A stretch of DNA of 64,000 bases from Natronorubrum halalkaliphilum (GCF_009834785.1 NZ_WUYX01000021.1:46811-110810), one strand, 5' to 3'. Shown: positions 1-8,892, numbered from the stretch's first letter. Program-made: numbers and translations. The notes: a model not told the origin generated them from the letters alone.

Positions 1-1056
1 GTAGAGCGCGGCGGCCATCGCGTCGCGCTGGTGGTCGTCGTCGTACGGCTGCTCGCGCGTTCGGTGTTGTTTCTCGTCGATCGGAAGATCGCTCGTGGGC
101 GTCCAGCCCGCAGCGTCGAAGCTCCGGCGGAACTTCTCGACCGTCTCGGGTATCGGAGTGACGTCCGCCGCGACGATGATCGGCCGGCCGCGCTCGACGA
201 TCCACTCGATCACGTCGGCGGTGTCGCTGGTCCGGGAACTCCAGACGTCCAACACCTCACCCTCGAGCGAGACGATGGCGGCCGCGGTCGTCGTCCCGGG
301 GTCGATACCGACGAGGACGTGATCGCGGCGTTTGGCGAGCGGGTGAAACTCGATGCCGTCCCGGCGCTCGCGCTCGATTTCGACGCGGACGTCGCCGGAG
401 CGGTTCCGCGAAACCGGGATGTCGCTCGGGCGAGCCCGGACGGTGAACACGGCGTTTGCGAAGCCGCCGTAGGCCTCGCGGACGTCTTTTTCGTACTCGA
501 GATTCGCCTCCTCGAGTTCGGATTCGACCTCGCGGGCCCGCGTTCTCACCGAGCCGTGGATCCGCCGGGTGTAGCGGTCCTCGCTCCAGCCGCCGCTGCC
601 GGTCGACCGGCCCCTCGAGACCTTGACCTCGGTCGTGTCGGTAAAGGCCGAGACCTCGTGGCCGACGTTGTGGGCGGCCAGTCGGGCCGCGGCTTCGGCT
701 TCCTGCATCGGGTCCTTGCCGTAGGGGATCCCGTGTCGTTTCGCGACGCGAGAGAGGGGTTCGGGCTGTTCGTCGCCCGTCACCTGGACGAGCTTCGTCC
801 CGGAGGGAAGCGAGCCGAGGAAGTGGATCAGCTGGTCCTTGTCGGCCGCCAGCTCGTACATGTTGTCCGTCGCGATGATCGCCGGCTCCTCGTCGTCGAT
901 CAGTCGCCGGAGTTTTCGATGGGTGACGACGTCTCGGTCGACCTCCTCACCGTCGTAGACGGCGAGTGCGTACGAGGGTGCGTCGCCTCGCACGTCACCG
1001 CTCTGAATGTCGACTCCGAAGACGACTGCATCGAGGGCACTCGTTCGGGTACTCAC
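1..1056 (-). CDS. DUF460 family protein, RNase H-like fold (partial, 3' end outside window)
   Basis: The reverse strand is open from a GTG at 1056 to the window edge, giving the first 352 residues of a longer protein. The N-terminal motif FGVDIQSGD (about residues 13-21) and a second motif GIDPGTTTAA starting at residue 250 are typical of DUF460, an archaeal family with an RNase H-like nucleotide-binding or nuclease fold. The biochemical role is unknown; a nucleic-acid function is inferred from the fold. The GTG is preferred because a TATA-like box lies about 27 bases upstream, which fits a leaderless transcript. The nearby ATG at 1066 is out of frame. A long opposite-strand open frame over this gene is only its shadow. 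Confidence 0.85.
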   Translation of the reverse strand, partial: MSTRTSALDAVVFGVDIQSGDVRGDAPSYALAVYDGEEVDRDVVTHRKLRRLIDDEEPAIIATDNMYELAADKDQLIHFLGSLPSGTKLVQVTGDEQPEPLSRVAKRHGIPYGKDPMQEAEAAARLAAHNVGHEVSAFTDTTEVKVSRGRSTGSGGWSEDRYTRRIHGSVRTRAREVESELEEANLEYEKDVREAYGGFANAVFTVRARPSDIPVSRNRSGDVRVEIERERRDGIEFHPLAKRRDHVLVGIDPGTTTAAAIVSLEGEVLDVWSSRTSDTADVIEWIVERGRPIIVAADVTPIPETVEKFRRSFDAAGWTPTSDLPIDEKQHRTREQPYDDDHQRDAMAAALY

Positions 1057-1080
1057 GGGAGGGCATAGGGGCGAGTCGAG

Positions 1081-1086
1081 TATAAA
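1081..1086 (-). promoter_or_regulatory. TATA box of the DUF460 gene
   Basis: TATAAA on the plus strand reads TTTATA on the coding strand, centred about 27 bases before the GTG at 1056. This is the spacing expected for a leaderless haloarchaeal transcript. Confidence 0.6.
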
Positions 1087-1134
1087 TCCGGCGCGGGTTT
1101 CGGACGCTCGACCCAACCACTAAGGATCGACCTG

Positions 1135-1224
1135 TTGTGTCGATAACATGGTTGATCGAGACCAGCCTGAGGAGGGAACTTGTGTCGATAACATGGTTGA
1201 TCGAGACCAGCCTGAGGAGGGAAC
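1135..1224 (+). repeat. 45-bp perfect tandem duplication covering a start codon
   Basis: The 45-bp unit 1135-1179 is repeated exactly at 1180-1224. Each copy carries an ATG (1148 and 1193) followed by the same codons MVDRDQPEEGT. As 45 is a multiple of three, the two starts are in frame and the protein gains a duplicated N-terminus. Confidence 0.95.
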
Positions 1225-1927
1225 CGATGACCCGCACAGCCGAGGGACGGACGCAGAACGGAGTCGTGAAAGCGATCCGGCGCGAGCGGCCGAGAGCGAT
1301 CCGACACGGGCTTCCGAGAGCGACACACCGCTGACGCCCGACAGCGGTTCGGGACGAACACACGAAAACGCCCCCACACGAACTCGAGGGACCGAGACGA
1401 CCGGTGATTCGGTTGTCGACCTCGCCCGGCAGCCGGTCGTCAAGGCGTGGACGACGTACCTAACGCTGCTGTTCGCGCTGGTCGCCGTCGGATTCGGCCT
1501 CTTCGGCATCCTCAGCGACGCCGTCGACGAGGGAATCGTCGATACGACTGGCGGAGGTACGGGATTCGACGCTGCGTTCGAAGCGGCGTTTTCGATCCCG
1601 CTCACGGCCAGCCCGTATCTAGCGATTCTGATCGCCGTCTTCGTCGGTGCCGCCCTCGGCTGGCGACTCGAGCGTGACCGGTCGACGGCGTACGTGGTCG
1701 CCGGGATCGGAACGGGCGTCGCGGCGTTTGTTTTCTGGGTGCTCGCTGCACTGTTCGGTACGATTCCGCTCGACACCGTCGCTATCGATATCGGCGGACT
1801 GCTCGTCAATGCGATCTTCGCGGGCGTCGTGGCGGGAATCGTCGCCATCGGCGGCGTCTGGGCGACGCGAACGCGGGGACCGGTCGTGCACACCGACTCG
1901 CGGCGGGACGTGCCTCGAGAGCGCTGA
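1148..1927 (+). CDS. four-helix membrane protein with long hydrophilic N-terminus
   Basis: 259 residues from the first ATG, or 244 from the second ATG at 1193 created by the tandem duplication. Residues 1-90 are charged and low-complexity. Four hydrophobic segments follow at about 102-122, 155-172, 182-205 and 217-239, so this is an integral membrane protein. I do not recognise the family beyond similarity in style to uncharacterised haloarchaeal membrane proteins. It is divergent from the DUF460 gene and shares a roughly 90-bp promoter region with it. Which ATG is used cannot be decided from sequence. The second copy would correspond to the ancestral start if the duplication grew upstream. 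Confidence 0.7.
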   Translation: MVDRDQPEEGTCVDNMVDRDQPEEGTDDPHSRGTDAERSRESDPARAAESDPTRASESDTPLTPDSGSGRTHENAPTRTRGTETTGDSVVDLARQPVVKAWTTYLTLLFALVAVGFGLFGILSDAVDEGIVDTTGGGTGFDAAFEAAFSIPLTASPYLAILIAVFVGAALGWRLERDRSTAYVVAGIGTGVAAFVFWVLAALFGTIPLDTVAIDIGGLLVNAIFAGVVAGIVAIGGVWATRTRGPVVHTDSRRDVPRER

Positions 1928-2108
1928 GAAGAGCGCTACTCCGGTATCGTCGGTGTCGGTATCGGGCACCCGCTATCGCTATCGCTACCGCGACCCGCCC
2001 CTCACCGTGACCGCCGCCGGGCGAGCGGCCGGTATCTCACCAGCCGGATCGACTCGATGATCGTCGACGCGGACCACAAAGGATTTGCCAACGTGTTGTC
2101 GTTCTTCG

Positions 2109-2924
2109 ATGAACGAGACACCGTTCGCCGAGACTATGCGAAAAACGAATACCGGAACTAACGCGGAGTCGAGTACGTCCAGACGGCAGTTACTCGAGCG
2201 CGTCGGGGCGACCGCCGCCACTGGCGCGGTCGTCGGACTGGCGGGCTGTCTCTCGTCGCTCGATACGGGAGACTGCAACGGCCACTCGATCGAACCGGAA
2301 GCGGCTCTCGAAGGGGCCGATCTGGCGGACTGTGACCTGTCCGGCGCGGATCTCTCGATGGCGACGCTCACGGACGCGACGCTTCGCGGGGCGACGCTTC
2401 GCGAGGCGGATCTCTTTCTGGCGGATCTCGAGGGCGCAGATCTTCGCGAGGCGGACCTCACGGACGCCGCTTTTCTGGCCAGTTCGATCGCGGATGCTGA
2501 CGTGAGGGGGGCGACCCTCACGGGTGCCGATCTCTCCGGGGCGGCGCTTCGTGGCAAGGCGTTCCCGGACGTCACCCTCGCCGACGCGACGCTCGTCGAG
2601 ACGGACCTCGAGGAGGCGGATCTTTCGGACGCGGAGCTCTCGAACGCCGACCTCACGAGCGTCAATCTCGTAGCTGCCGATCTCTCGGGCGCGGACCTCT
2701 CGAACGCGGATCTCACGGACGCGATCCTCGAAGCGACGGATCTCTCGGGCGCGGACCTCACGGGCGCGGATCTCACGGACGCCTACCCCATCGATGCCGA
2801 TTTCACGGACGCGGATCTCTCCGGAGCGACGTGGATCGACGGCTCCGCGTGTGAAACGGCGGACTGCGGCGATGGCCCCTCGCGAGTTGGAACGGCGTCG
2901 CTGTCGGGGTTCGGAAACCGATAG
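2109..2924 (+). CDS. exported pentapeptide-repeat lipoprotein
   Basis: 271 residues from ATG 2109; ATG 2136 is an in-frame alternative. A twin-arginine signal (R25, R26, then a hydrophobic stretch) ends in a lipobox LAGC with Cys47, so the product is predicted to be Tat-exported and lipid-anchored. From about residue 65 to 250 the sequence is a run of pentapeptides of the A(D/N)LXX type, expected to form a right-handed quadrilateral beta-helix. There is a short Cys-containing tail. Pentapeptide proteins are usually intracellular or protein-binding, so a Tat lipoprotein form is unusual. The repeat also creates long false open frames on the opposite strand. Function is unknown; a cell-surface scaffold or binding role is inference. 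Confidence 0.85.
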   Translation: MNETPFAETMRKTNTGTNAESSTSRRQLLERVGATAATGAVVGLAGCLSSLDTGDCNGHSIEPEAALEGADLADCDLSGADLSMATLTDATLRGATLREADLFLADLEGADLREADLTDAAFLASSIADADVRGATLTGADLSGAALRGKAFPDVTLADATLVETDLEEADLSDAELSNADLTSVNLVAADLSGADLSNADLTDAILEATDLSGADLTGADLTDAYPIDADFTDADLSGATWIDGSACETADCGDGPSRVGTASLSGFGNR

Positions 2925-3056
2925 GACCGACCGAAACTGTTCGGACGCCGATCTCGCTCGAGCGTCGAGCGCGTGGCTGCAGACGAAGGTTAGGGCTGGA
3001 ACCGGCGTAGAAACTGACGGCCCAATCCATTTGTCGATGCCACGCATGCTGAGCGT

Positions 3057-3254
3057 ATGCCGTCGATATACAGATGTCAGTCCTGTCGCGCTCACTTCAG
3101 GGCATCCCGCAAACAGTGTGGCGTCTGTGGCACGACCGGTCTCGAGACGGACCGAGACACGTGCCCGAGTTGTGGGACGAGTTTCACCGAGTCGAAACAC
3201 CAGCGGTGTTCGCGGTGTGGATCGGACGACGTCGAACTGGTCCAGGTGGAGTAG
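3057..3254 (+). CDS. small zinc-ribbon protein
   Basis: 65 residues with four CxxC-type pairs (CQSC, CGVC, CPSC, CSRC), enough for two zinc knuckles. It has no other domain. Small zinc-finger proteins of this kind are common in haloarchaea and often matter for regulation, but no specific role can be assigned here. It ends 13 bases before the convergent DUF389 gene, so the two share a short 3' intergenic space. Confidence 0.8.
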   Translation: MPSIYRCQSCRAHFRASRKQCGVCGTTGLETDRDTCPSCGTSFTESKHQRCSRCGSDDVELVQVE

Positions 3255-3266
3255 CCGGGTCTGGAA

Positions 3267-4619
3267 TTACGTATCGTCGTCCGCGCCGGGAGCCGTTGCC
3301 GGCGTGTCCTCGGCCCCGCCGGTCGTGACGAATCTGACCTGAACGTCGGTATCACCGGTGGTCTCCTGATTGATCCGTTCGTCGATCGCAGCGACGATTT
3401 CGGGGTCGTACGACCCCGGCGGACCGCCGATTTCGACGATCACGAGATCGATCTGTCCCGTCGCATCGAACGACGCATCGAACGGAAGGCCCTCCTCGCG
3501 GACTTCGACCTCGGTGCCGAGCAGGATGAGATCCTCGTGATCGTTCAGCACGTCTTCGGCCTGCTCGTCCGTCGTCTGTTCGAACGCCGACATCTGATAG
3601 GAGGAGTAGGTAACCCCGGTCAGAAACAGCGAGAGGAGGAAGATAACGCCGACGAGGACCGCGACCTGTTTGAAAAACTGCCGCTGTGCCGTCGAGATTT
3701 CGAACCAGCTACCGGGGCGATAGCCGAGATAGCGGAGCGTCAGGAGTCCCGCGAGATTGACGCCGAGGAGGTTCACCAGGACGAGTACCGTCGATCCCAG
3801 TGCGGCGACGGGGAGTCCGTAGGCGAGGGCGACGCCGGCGGCCGCCATCGGCGGAACCAGCGCCGCCGCAATCATCACGCCGACGATCGCGATCGAAAAG
3901 CCGGTCGCGAGACTGAGGATGCCCGCAGCGCCGGCCCCGAGCGCGACGGGCAACAGGAGCAGTTCCGGGGCGATCCGTTCCGCGACCTCGTCGAGTTCGG
4001 TGATCTCTGCCCCGGGCGGAACGAGAAACAGCGCCTGAAAGATCCACGCGAAGACGGCCGCGGCGATAATCCCGCCGAACACGCCGGTGAACTGATACTT
4101 CATGCCGGTGAGAAACACCTCCCGATCGTTGGTGACCGTCCCGATCGAGGCACTCAGCGCGGGACCGATCAACGGCGCGATCACCATCGAACCGACCACG
4201 ACGGCCGGCGAATCGAGCAGGAGTCCGACGGTCGCTACCACGGCGCTGATCAGCGTCATCACGAAGAACACGCTGAACGTCGGCGTCAACTCGTCCGCTC
4301 TGGTGAGCAGTTCCTGTCTCGAGATCTGTTCCTCTTCGACGGATTCGGTGGCGTGTTCGTTCTGCAACTGCTCGAACTTCCGGGAGATAACCGTCTCGGC
4401 GTCGACGACGACGGTGTAGGATTCCTCGTCGACGCCGGCGTCCTGAAGCGAATCGAGAACCGGTTCGACGGCGTTCGTCGGCACCGGAAACGACACCACA
4501 GCGTCGTACTCTCGACTGCTACTTTCGTCGGTAACGACGTAATCGATCCCCTCGTCGTCTAACAGGTCGAGTATCGTCTCCCGTTTCCCGATCGGGATCG
4601 TGACCTGAATGTGACGCAT
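3267..4619 (-). CDS. DUF389 / TIGR00341 family membrane protein
   Basis: 450 residues. The first 75 form a soluble alpha-beta domain starting MRHIQVTIPIG. A hydrophobic core with about six to eight membrane segments spans roughly residues 115-340 and contains the family block SPAVVVGSMVIAPLIGP. A soluble acidic C-terminus follows. This matches the TIGR00341/DUF389 architecture. The function of the family is not established; a transport or sensing role is only a guess. The gene is alone, convergent with the zinc-ribbon gene and separated by about 145 bp from the RNase Z gene. Confidence 0.88.
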   Translation of the reverse strand: MRHIQVTIPIGKRETILDLLDDEGIDYVVTDESSSREYDAVVSFPVPTNAVEPVLDSLQDAGVDEESYTVVVDAETVISRKFEQLQNEHATESVEEEQISRQELLTRADELTPTFSVFFVMTLISAVVATVGLLLDSPAVVVGSMVIAPLIGPALSASIGTVTNDREVFLTGMKYQFTGVFGGIIAAAVFAWIFQALFLVPPGAEITELDEVAERIAPELLLLPVALGAGAAGILSLATGFSIAIVGVMIAAALVPPMAAAGVALAYGLPVAALGSTVLVLVNLLGVNLAGLLTLRYLGYRPGSWFEISTAQRQFFKQVAVLVGVIFLLSLFLTGVTYSSYQMSAFEQTTDEQAEDVLNDHEDLILLGTEVEVREEGLPFDASFDATGQIDLVIVEIGGPPGSYDPEIVAAIDERINQETTGDTDVQVRFVTTGGAEDTPATAPGADDDT

Positions 4620-4763
4620 TTTCTATCACTCATCGTCCGAGAGCAAAATAGCTGGGTCGGAAACTGCATGCCGTCGTCGATCCCGTCAAACCGGGCCGTC
4701 AGTCGAGGGTGCGTCTCGAGCGCGATCGACCCGCGAAGCCGGTTCTGTCAGCGTGGTCAAATA

Positions 4764-5690
4764 CTATCCGTCGGGGTACGGAAGCTCGAGCGTCTGACCG
4801 TCCTCGGGAACGAAGACCTCCCCGCCGAACACGTCGCGAGCCTGTTCGAGGTGATCCTCGGTGTGGCCGGCGTACCGCGATGAGAGATGCATCAGGGCGA
4901 GCCGGCCGGCTCCGGTCCGCCTCGCGATTTCGGCCGCCTGTCGGGCCGTCGAATGGGCCGTCTCGCTCGCACGCTCGGCGCGGTCGTCGGCGAACGTCGC
5001 GTCGTGGATCAACAGCTCTGGGTCGTCCGCGATCTCGATCGTCGCCGTCGCGGGTCGCGTATCCCCCGTATAGACGATCGACCGGCCGGGCCGGGGCTCG
5101 CCGACGACTTGTTTCGGGTCGACGACGGTGCCGTCCTCAAGTTCGACCGACTCTCCCGCATGCAGTTTCGAGAACTTCGGACCGACGGGGACGCCGAGTT
5201 CCTCCGCGCGTTCGCGGTCGAACCGTCCCTTGCGGTCGTCTTCGACGAGTGCGTACCCGACCGACCGGGCGTCGTGGTCGGTGCCGAACGCGCGGACTTC
5301 GTACTCGTCGGCGCGGTAGGCGACGTCGCCGTCGCCGACCTCGTTGATCCGGACCGGAAACGAGGGGCGGTTGCCCAGGGCGTTTACCAGCGACTTGAGC
5401 TGGCGGCGCGTCCCCTGGGGCGTGTGAATCGCCAGGGGGTCCTTGCGGTCGTTGAAATCCATCGTCTGGAGGAGGCCCGGAATCCCGAGGACGTGGTCGC
5501 CGTGGAGATGCGTGACGAACAGGTGTGAGACGGAAAACCCCGTCCCGAAACGCATCATCTGGCGCTGGGTCCCTTCGCCGGCGTCGAACAACAGCTTCTC
5601 GCCCTCTCGAGCGACGAAGATGCTACTCGGGTTCCGCTCGGTCGTCGGGACCGCCCCAGCCGTCCCTAGAAACGTCACACGCAATGACAT
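4764..5690 (-). CDS. rnz: ribonuclease Z (tRNA 3' processing endonuclease)
   Basis: 308 residues, the normal length for the short (ElaC) form. The metallo-beta-lactamase fold shows FLGTAGAVPTTERNPSS at the N-terminus, the zinc motif HLHGDH at residues 61-66, a later GTDHD histidine, YTGDTRP, and the C-terminal HLSSRY segment. The enzyme cleaves tRNA precursors after the discriminator base to make mature 3' ends. The gene stands alone and is divergent from the surface protein at 5876. Confidence 0.95.
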   Translation of the reverse strand: MSLRVTFLGTAGAVPTTERNPSSIFVAREGEKLLFDAGEGTQRQMMRFGTGFSVSHLFVTHLHGDHVLGIPGLLQTMDFNDRKDPLAIHTPQGTRRQLKSLVNALGNRPSFPVRINEVGDGDVAYRADEYEVRAFGTDHDARSVGYALVEDDRKGRFDRERAEELGVPVGPKFSKLHAGESVELEDGTVVDPKQVVGEPRPGRSIVYTGDTRPATATIEIADDPELLIHDATFADDRAERASETAHSTARQAAEIARRTGAGRLALMHLSSRYAGHTEDHLEQARDVFGGEVFVPEDGQTLELPYPDG

Positions 5691-5875
5691 CGCTCGAACC
5701 TCCGGCTGCCGTGACTAAACCCCCTTCGATGGACATCAGGTCGGTGGCCGGCGGTCCGCGCTCGAGAGTAAGCAGGAACTACTCGACCGAGCTGTGTCGA
5801 ACCGATCCGGTTTCTGCGAACGAACTCGGCGTTTTACGTCTCTCGAGTCCGTACGGGGGAACGATACCACCCCCA

Positions 5876-7099
5876 ATGAGTTCGAGAGAGACGTTAGGCA
5901 CGATCAAGCGCATCGGTGCGATCCTGATCGCGATCGTGGTCGTGCTCGCTGCGGGGATCGTCGTCGGCCAAGCGCCCGCCATCTTCGGCGTCGAAACCGA
6001 TTCCGAGGCGTCGATCGTGTTCGAGGACCAGCAAAGCGACGGAGAAACGGTCATCATCGACGGGGAGAACGTCACCGTCGACGAAACGGCCGTCGTCATC
6101 GACGAGGTCTCCCTCTCGGACGGCGGCTTCGTCGTTGTGACCGGCGGCGGTGACGATCCGCTCGCCGTCTCCGACTACCTCGGCTCCGGGACCCACGAGA
6201 ACGTGACCGTCGAACGCGAGGAAGACGCCGACGGAGAACTCGTCGGCCAGCTCACCGCGACGGTTCACCAGGATACCACCGGCGACGAAACCTACGCGTA
6301 CGGGGAAACCGACGGTGCGGAAGACCGTCCCTACCTCGAGAACGGGTTCCCGGTTTCGGACACCGCGACGGTGACGAGCGAAGACGACGGTGTGCTGGGA
6401 GACTCGTTCGCTGTCGACAGCTTCAGCACACCCTCCTCGGCCACCACGAACGAGACCATCGAGATCGTCGCCGAGATTTCCAACCCGACCGACCTCGGAA
6501 CCCAGCAAAACGTCGATCTCCGTCTCGACGGTGCCCTACTCGAGCAACGGGCAGTGACGCTCGAATCCGAGGAATCCCGCGAAGTAACGTTCGAGATCGA
6601 CACCGTCGGGACGCCGCCCGGCGAACGAACGATCGGCGTCTACACCGACGCCGACGGTGCGGTCGAATCGATCGACCTCGAGTTCCACACTGAGCCCGCC
6701 GTCGAGGTCGTCGCTGCGACCGACGAGAACGTCACCCTCGACGTCGCGATCCCGGTCGACGGCTTCGTCGCGATCGAGGACGAGAACGGGACGATTGTCG
6801 GGGCGAGCGATGCACTCGAGCCGGGCGAACACGCGAACGTTACCGCCGAGTTCGACGAGAACGCGACCGTCGAGGACGACGACGAACTCACCGCCATCCT
6901 CTACGAGGGCGATCCGGACGAACCCGACGAGGCCTCGCCGTTCGAGCCGCAGGACGACGACGAGATCGAACTCGACGCGGACAGCGAATCCGTCGAGACG
7001 ACGTTTACGATCGCGGACGTGAGGGAGGAAGCTGATGACGATGCGGATGACGATGGCGATACCGATGACGGCGACGACGCCGATGACGAGGAGACGTAA
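5876..7099 (+). CDS. secreted or anchored surface protein with two DUF7282-like domains
   Basis: 407 residues from ATG 5876; the open frame extends further upstream, but that part overlaps the divergent RNase Z gene. There is one N-terminal membrane anchor (about residues 12-32). A DUF7282-like beta domain (about 44-150) contains the VSDYLGSGTHENVTV block. A CARDB-like adhesion domain follows (about 165-270), then a second, shorter copy of the DUF7282-like block (about 275-375), and a very acidic Asp-rich tail. Numerous NxS/NxT sites would allow N-glycosylation of an outer-surface protein. The binding target is unknown. The TAA stop at 7097-7099 lies at the edge of an inverted-repeat element. 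Confidence 0.8.
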   Translation: MSSRETLGTIKRIGAILIAIVVVLAAGIVVGQAPAIFGVETDSEASIVFEDQQSDGETVIIDGENVTVDETAVVIDEVSLSDGGFVVVTGGGDDPLAVSDYLGSGTHENVTVEREEDADGELVGQLTATVHQDTTGDETYAYGETDGAEDRPYLENGFPVSDTATVTSEDDGVLGDSFAVDSFSTPSSATTNETIEIVAEISNPTDLGTQQNVDLRLDGALLEQRAVTLESEESREVTFEIDTVGTPPGERTIGVYTDADGAVESIDLEFHTEPAVEVVAATDENVTLDVAIPVDGFVAIEDENGTIVGASDALEPGEHANVTAEFDENATVEDDDELTAILYEGDPDEPDEASPFEPQDDDEIELDADSESVETTFTIADVREEADDDADDDGDTDDGDDADDEET

Positions 7100-7164
7100 C
7101 TATTTACCGCCGATCACCAGAGACGGGGTCGGTGATCGGCGGTAATTGACTACAGTAAACCGTA
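7096..7164 (+). repeat. 80-bp-class inverted-repeat element A1 (left end degenerate)
   Basis: It contains the hairpin core ACCGCCGATCACC / GGTGATCGGCGGT and the right end TACAGTAAACCGTA, followed by TAA at 7165-7167. The left terminal dozen bases are missing or replaced by the 3' end of the upstream gene. It is directly joined to element B0. Confidence 0.8.
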
Positions 7165-7167
7165 TAA

Positions 7168-7276
7168 TACGGTCGAACAGAAACAACGTGAAGATCGGTC
7201 GCGCTACTGCGGCTGTCTCCGACGTCGACGGCCGCGAATTCGCGACCGACTACGTATTGACTGCTATCCGACGGTA
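7168..7276 (-). repeat. ~108-bp inverted-repeat element B0, flanked by TAA/TAA
   Basis: 109 bp, reverse orientation, ends TACGGTCGAACAG and CTATCCGACGGTA, flanked by TAA at 7165-7167 and 7277-7279. The interior matches B4 (53883-53990) and the unbroken parts of B1, including the segment that would translate as KIGRATAAV. It is more diverged than the other copies. Confidence 0.8.
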
Positions 7277-7318
7277 TAACCGACCGATTCTTACCCGACC
7301 CGCTCCTATCGACTGGCG

Positions 7319-8323
7319 ATGGACGCGCCGCTGTGGACCGATACCCACGCCCCCGAGCTGGCCGAGTTGCCACAGGACGACGCTCGCGAGTACTTACAGC
7401 GGGCCGTCGACGAGCCGATCAACCTCCTCCTGCAGGGCCCGCCCGGAAGCGGGAAGACGGCCGCCGCTCGTGCGCTGGCTCGCGAAGCTCATGCGGACCC
7501 GGACAACGACCTGATCGAGATCAACGTCGCCGACTTCTTCGGCCGCACGAAAACCGAGATCAAGAACGACCCTCGCTTCGAGCAGTTCCTCGTCGGCCGC
7601 TCGTCGATGTCCAAACGGGACATGATCAACCGCGTGCTCAAGGAGTCCGCGAGCTACGCCTCCGTTTCCGGCGAGTACAAGACGATCCTGCTCGACAACG
7701 CCGAAGACGTCCGCGAGGACTTCCAGCAGGCCTTGCGTCGAATCATGGAGCAACACCACCGAACGACGCAGTTCGTAATCGCCACCCGCCAGCCGACCAA
7801 GCTCATCCCGCCGATCCGCTCGCGGTGTTTTCCCGTCTCGGTGCGGGCGCCCTCGAGTCCCGAAATCGTCACCGTCCTCGAGCGAATCATGGAGAACGAG
7901 GGCGTCGCGTACGACGACGACGGCCTCGAGTTCGTCGCTGGGTACGCAAACGGCAACCTCCGACAGGCCGTGCTGGCCGCCCAGACGACCGTCGAGGACG
8001 AGGGCGAGTTGACGATGCAGGCGGCCTACGAGACCATCGGCGAGGTCGGTCTCGAGGACGAGATCGAGGCGATGTTAGACGACGCCGAGGCGGGCGAGTT
8101 TACGGACGCCCGGAAGGCCCTGGACGACCTGCTCGTCGACGAGGGTCTCGACGGTGGAGAGGTCATCGAGTCGATTCTCAGCGTGGCACGGAAACGGTAT
8201 CAGGGCGAGCGACTCGCGGAGATCCACCGGCTGGCCGCGGATATCGAGTTCGAGATGCACGAAGGCTCGAGCGATCGGATTCACGTCTCGCATCTGCTGG
8301 CCGAACTCGGCCGAGACGCCTGA
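7319..8323 (+). CDS. rfcC: replication factor C small-subunit paralogue (RfcC type)
   Basis: 334 residues. Walker A is GPPGSGKT (40-47). The Walker B position reads ILLDNAED (124-131) instead of the usual DEAD-like box. The arginine-finger motif RSRC is present (168-171), followed by a clamp-loader C-terminal helical region. It belongs to the AAA+ clamp loader that opens PCNA rings onto DNA. The start MDAPLWTDTHAP and the DNAE substitution match what I recall of the haloarchaeal RfcC subgroup, so the altered box is probably a subgroup trait. ATP hydrolysis by this subunit may be weak. The TGA stop is also the flanking trinucleotide of a half repeat element. Confidence 0.85.
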   Translation: MDAPLWTDTHAPELAELPQDDAREYLQRAVDEPINLLLQGPPGSGKTAAARALAREAHADPDNDLIEINVADFFGRTKTEIKNDPRFEQFLVGRSSMSKRDMINRVLKESASYASVSGEYKTILLDNAEDVREDFQQALRRIMEQHHRTTQFVIATRQPTKLIPPIRSRCFPVSVRAPSSPEIVTVLERIMENEGVAYDDDGLEFVAGYANGNLRQAVLAAQTTVEDEGELTMQAAYETIGEVGLEDEIEAMLDDAEAGEFTDARKALDDLLVDEGLDGGEVIESILSVARKRYQGERLAEIHRLAADIEFEMHEGSSDRIHVSHLLAELGRDA

Positions 8324-8374
8324 TACTGTTGGACAGAACGACGTGAATCCGATTGTTTTGCTGAGGTCGTCACC
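8324..8374 (-). repeat. half copy of the ~108-bp element (B6)
   Basis: This begins right after the rfcC stop with TACTGTTGGACAGAACGACG and matches the reverse complement of the right half of B2 (13586-13692) for about 50 bases. The other half and its terminal repeat are gone. Confidence 0.7.
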
Positions 8375-8448
8375 GTGGGCACCGAGAAACCGGCCTGAGC
8401 GCCGGACTCGAGGCTACTTTTTTCGCGGTTGGGCCACCACTAGCCGAT

Positions 8449-8892
8449 ATGCCAACCGTTCTCGAGACGCACATCAAGAATCGATTCCGCGTCCAGCCGA
8501 ATCACGCGAACAACAACGACACGCTCCACGGGGGCAACCTCATGAAGTGGCTCGACGAGGTCGGGGCGATGTCGGCGATGCGTTTTGCCGGCGAAACCTG
8601 CGTCACCGCCCGCGTGAACGAACTCGACTTCGAGCGGCCGATCGGTATCGGCGACACGGCGCTGGTCGAGGCGTTCGTCTACGACGCGGGCCGGACGAGC
8701 GTCCACGTCGGGCTTCGCGCCTGGCGCGAGGAACCCAGAAGCGGCCAGGCGGAGCGGACGACCGAATCGTCGTTCACCTTCGTCGCCATCGACGAGGACG
8801 GATCGCCGGTTCCCGTACCGACGCTGTCCGTCGACACCGACCGGGGCCGTGAACTTCGCGAACGGATGCTCGAGAGGGAAGTCGGCGAGTAG
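8449..8892 (+). CDS. acyl-CoA thioesterase, hot-dog fold (YciA-like)
   Basis: 147 residues, one hot-dog domain. The N-terminal block has NNNDTLHGGN followed by WLDEVGA, with Asp36 in the position of the usual catalytic acid of the 4HBT_2/YciA group, then a conserved beta-sheet region. It is predicted to hydrolyse acyl-CoA thioesters in the cytoplasm; substrate chain length is unknown. It is monocistronic, between rfcC and a convergent CNNM gene. Confidence 0.88.
   Translation: MPTVLETHIKNRFRVQPNHANNNDTLHGGNLMKWLDEVGAMSAMRFAGETCVTARVNELDFERPIGIGDTALVEAFVYDAGRTSVHVGLRAWREEPRSGQAERTTESSFTFVAIDEDGSPVPVPTLSVDTDRGRELRERMLEREVGE

Noticed and set aside
31..1068. 345-codon plus-strand open frame
   Set aside because: It lies opposite the DUF460 gene, has no family motif, and its composition is that of an antisense shadow in GC-rich DNA.
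1985..3200. Long minus-strand frames over the pentapeptide gene (2776-1985 and 3200-2190)
   Set aside because: The repetitive codons of the pentapeptide gene keep the opposite strand open; the translations are Arg/Ser-rich repeats with no function.
3537..4562. 341-codon plus-strand frame opposite the DUF389 gene
   Set aside because: An Arg/Asp-rich antisense shadow of a membrane protein gene.
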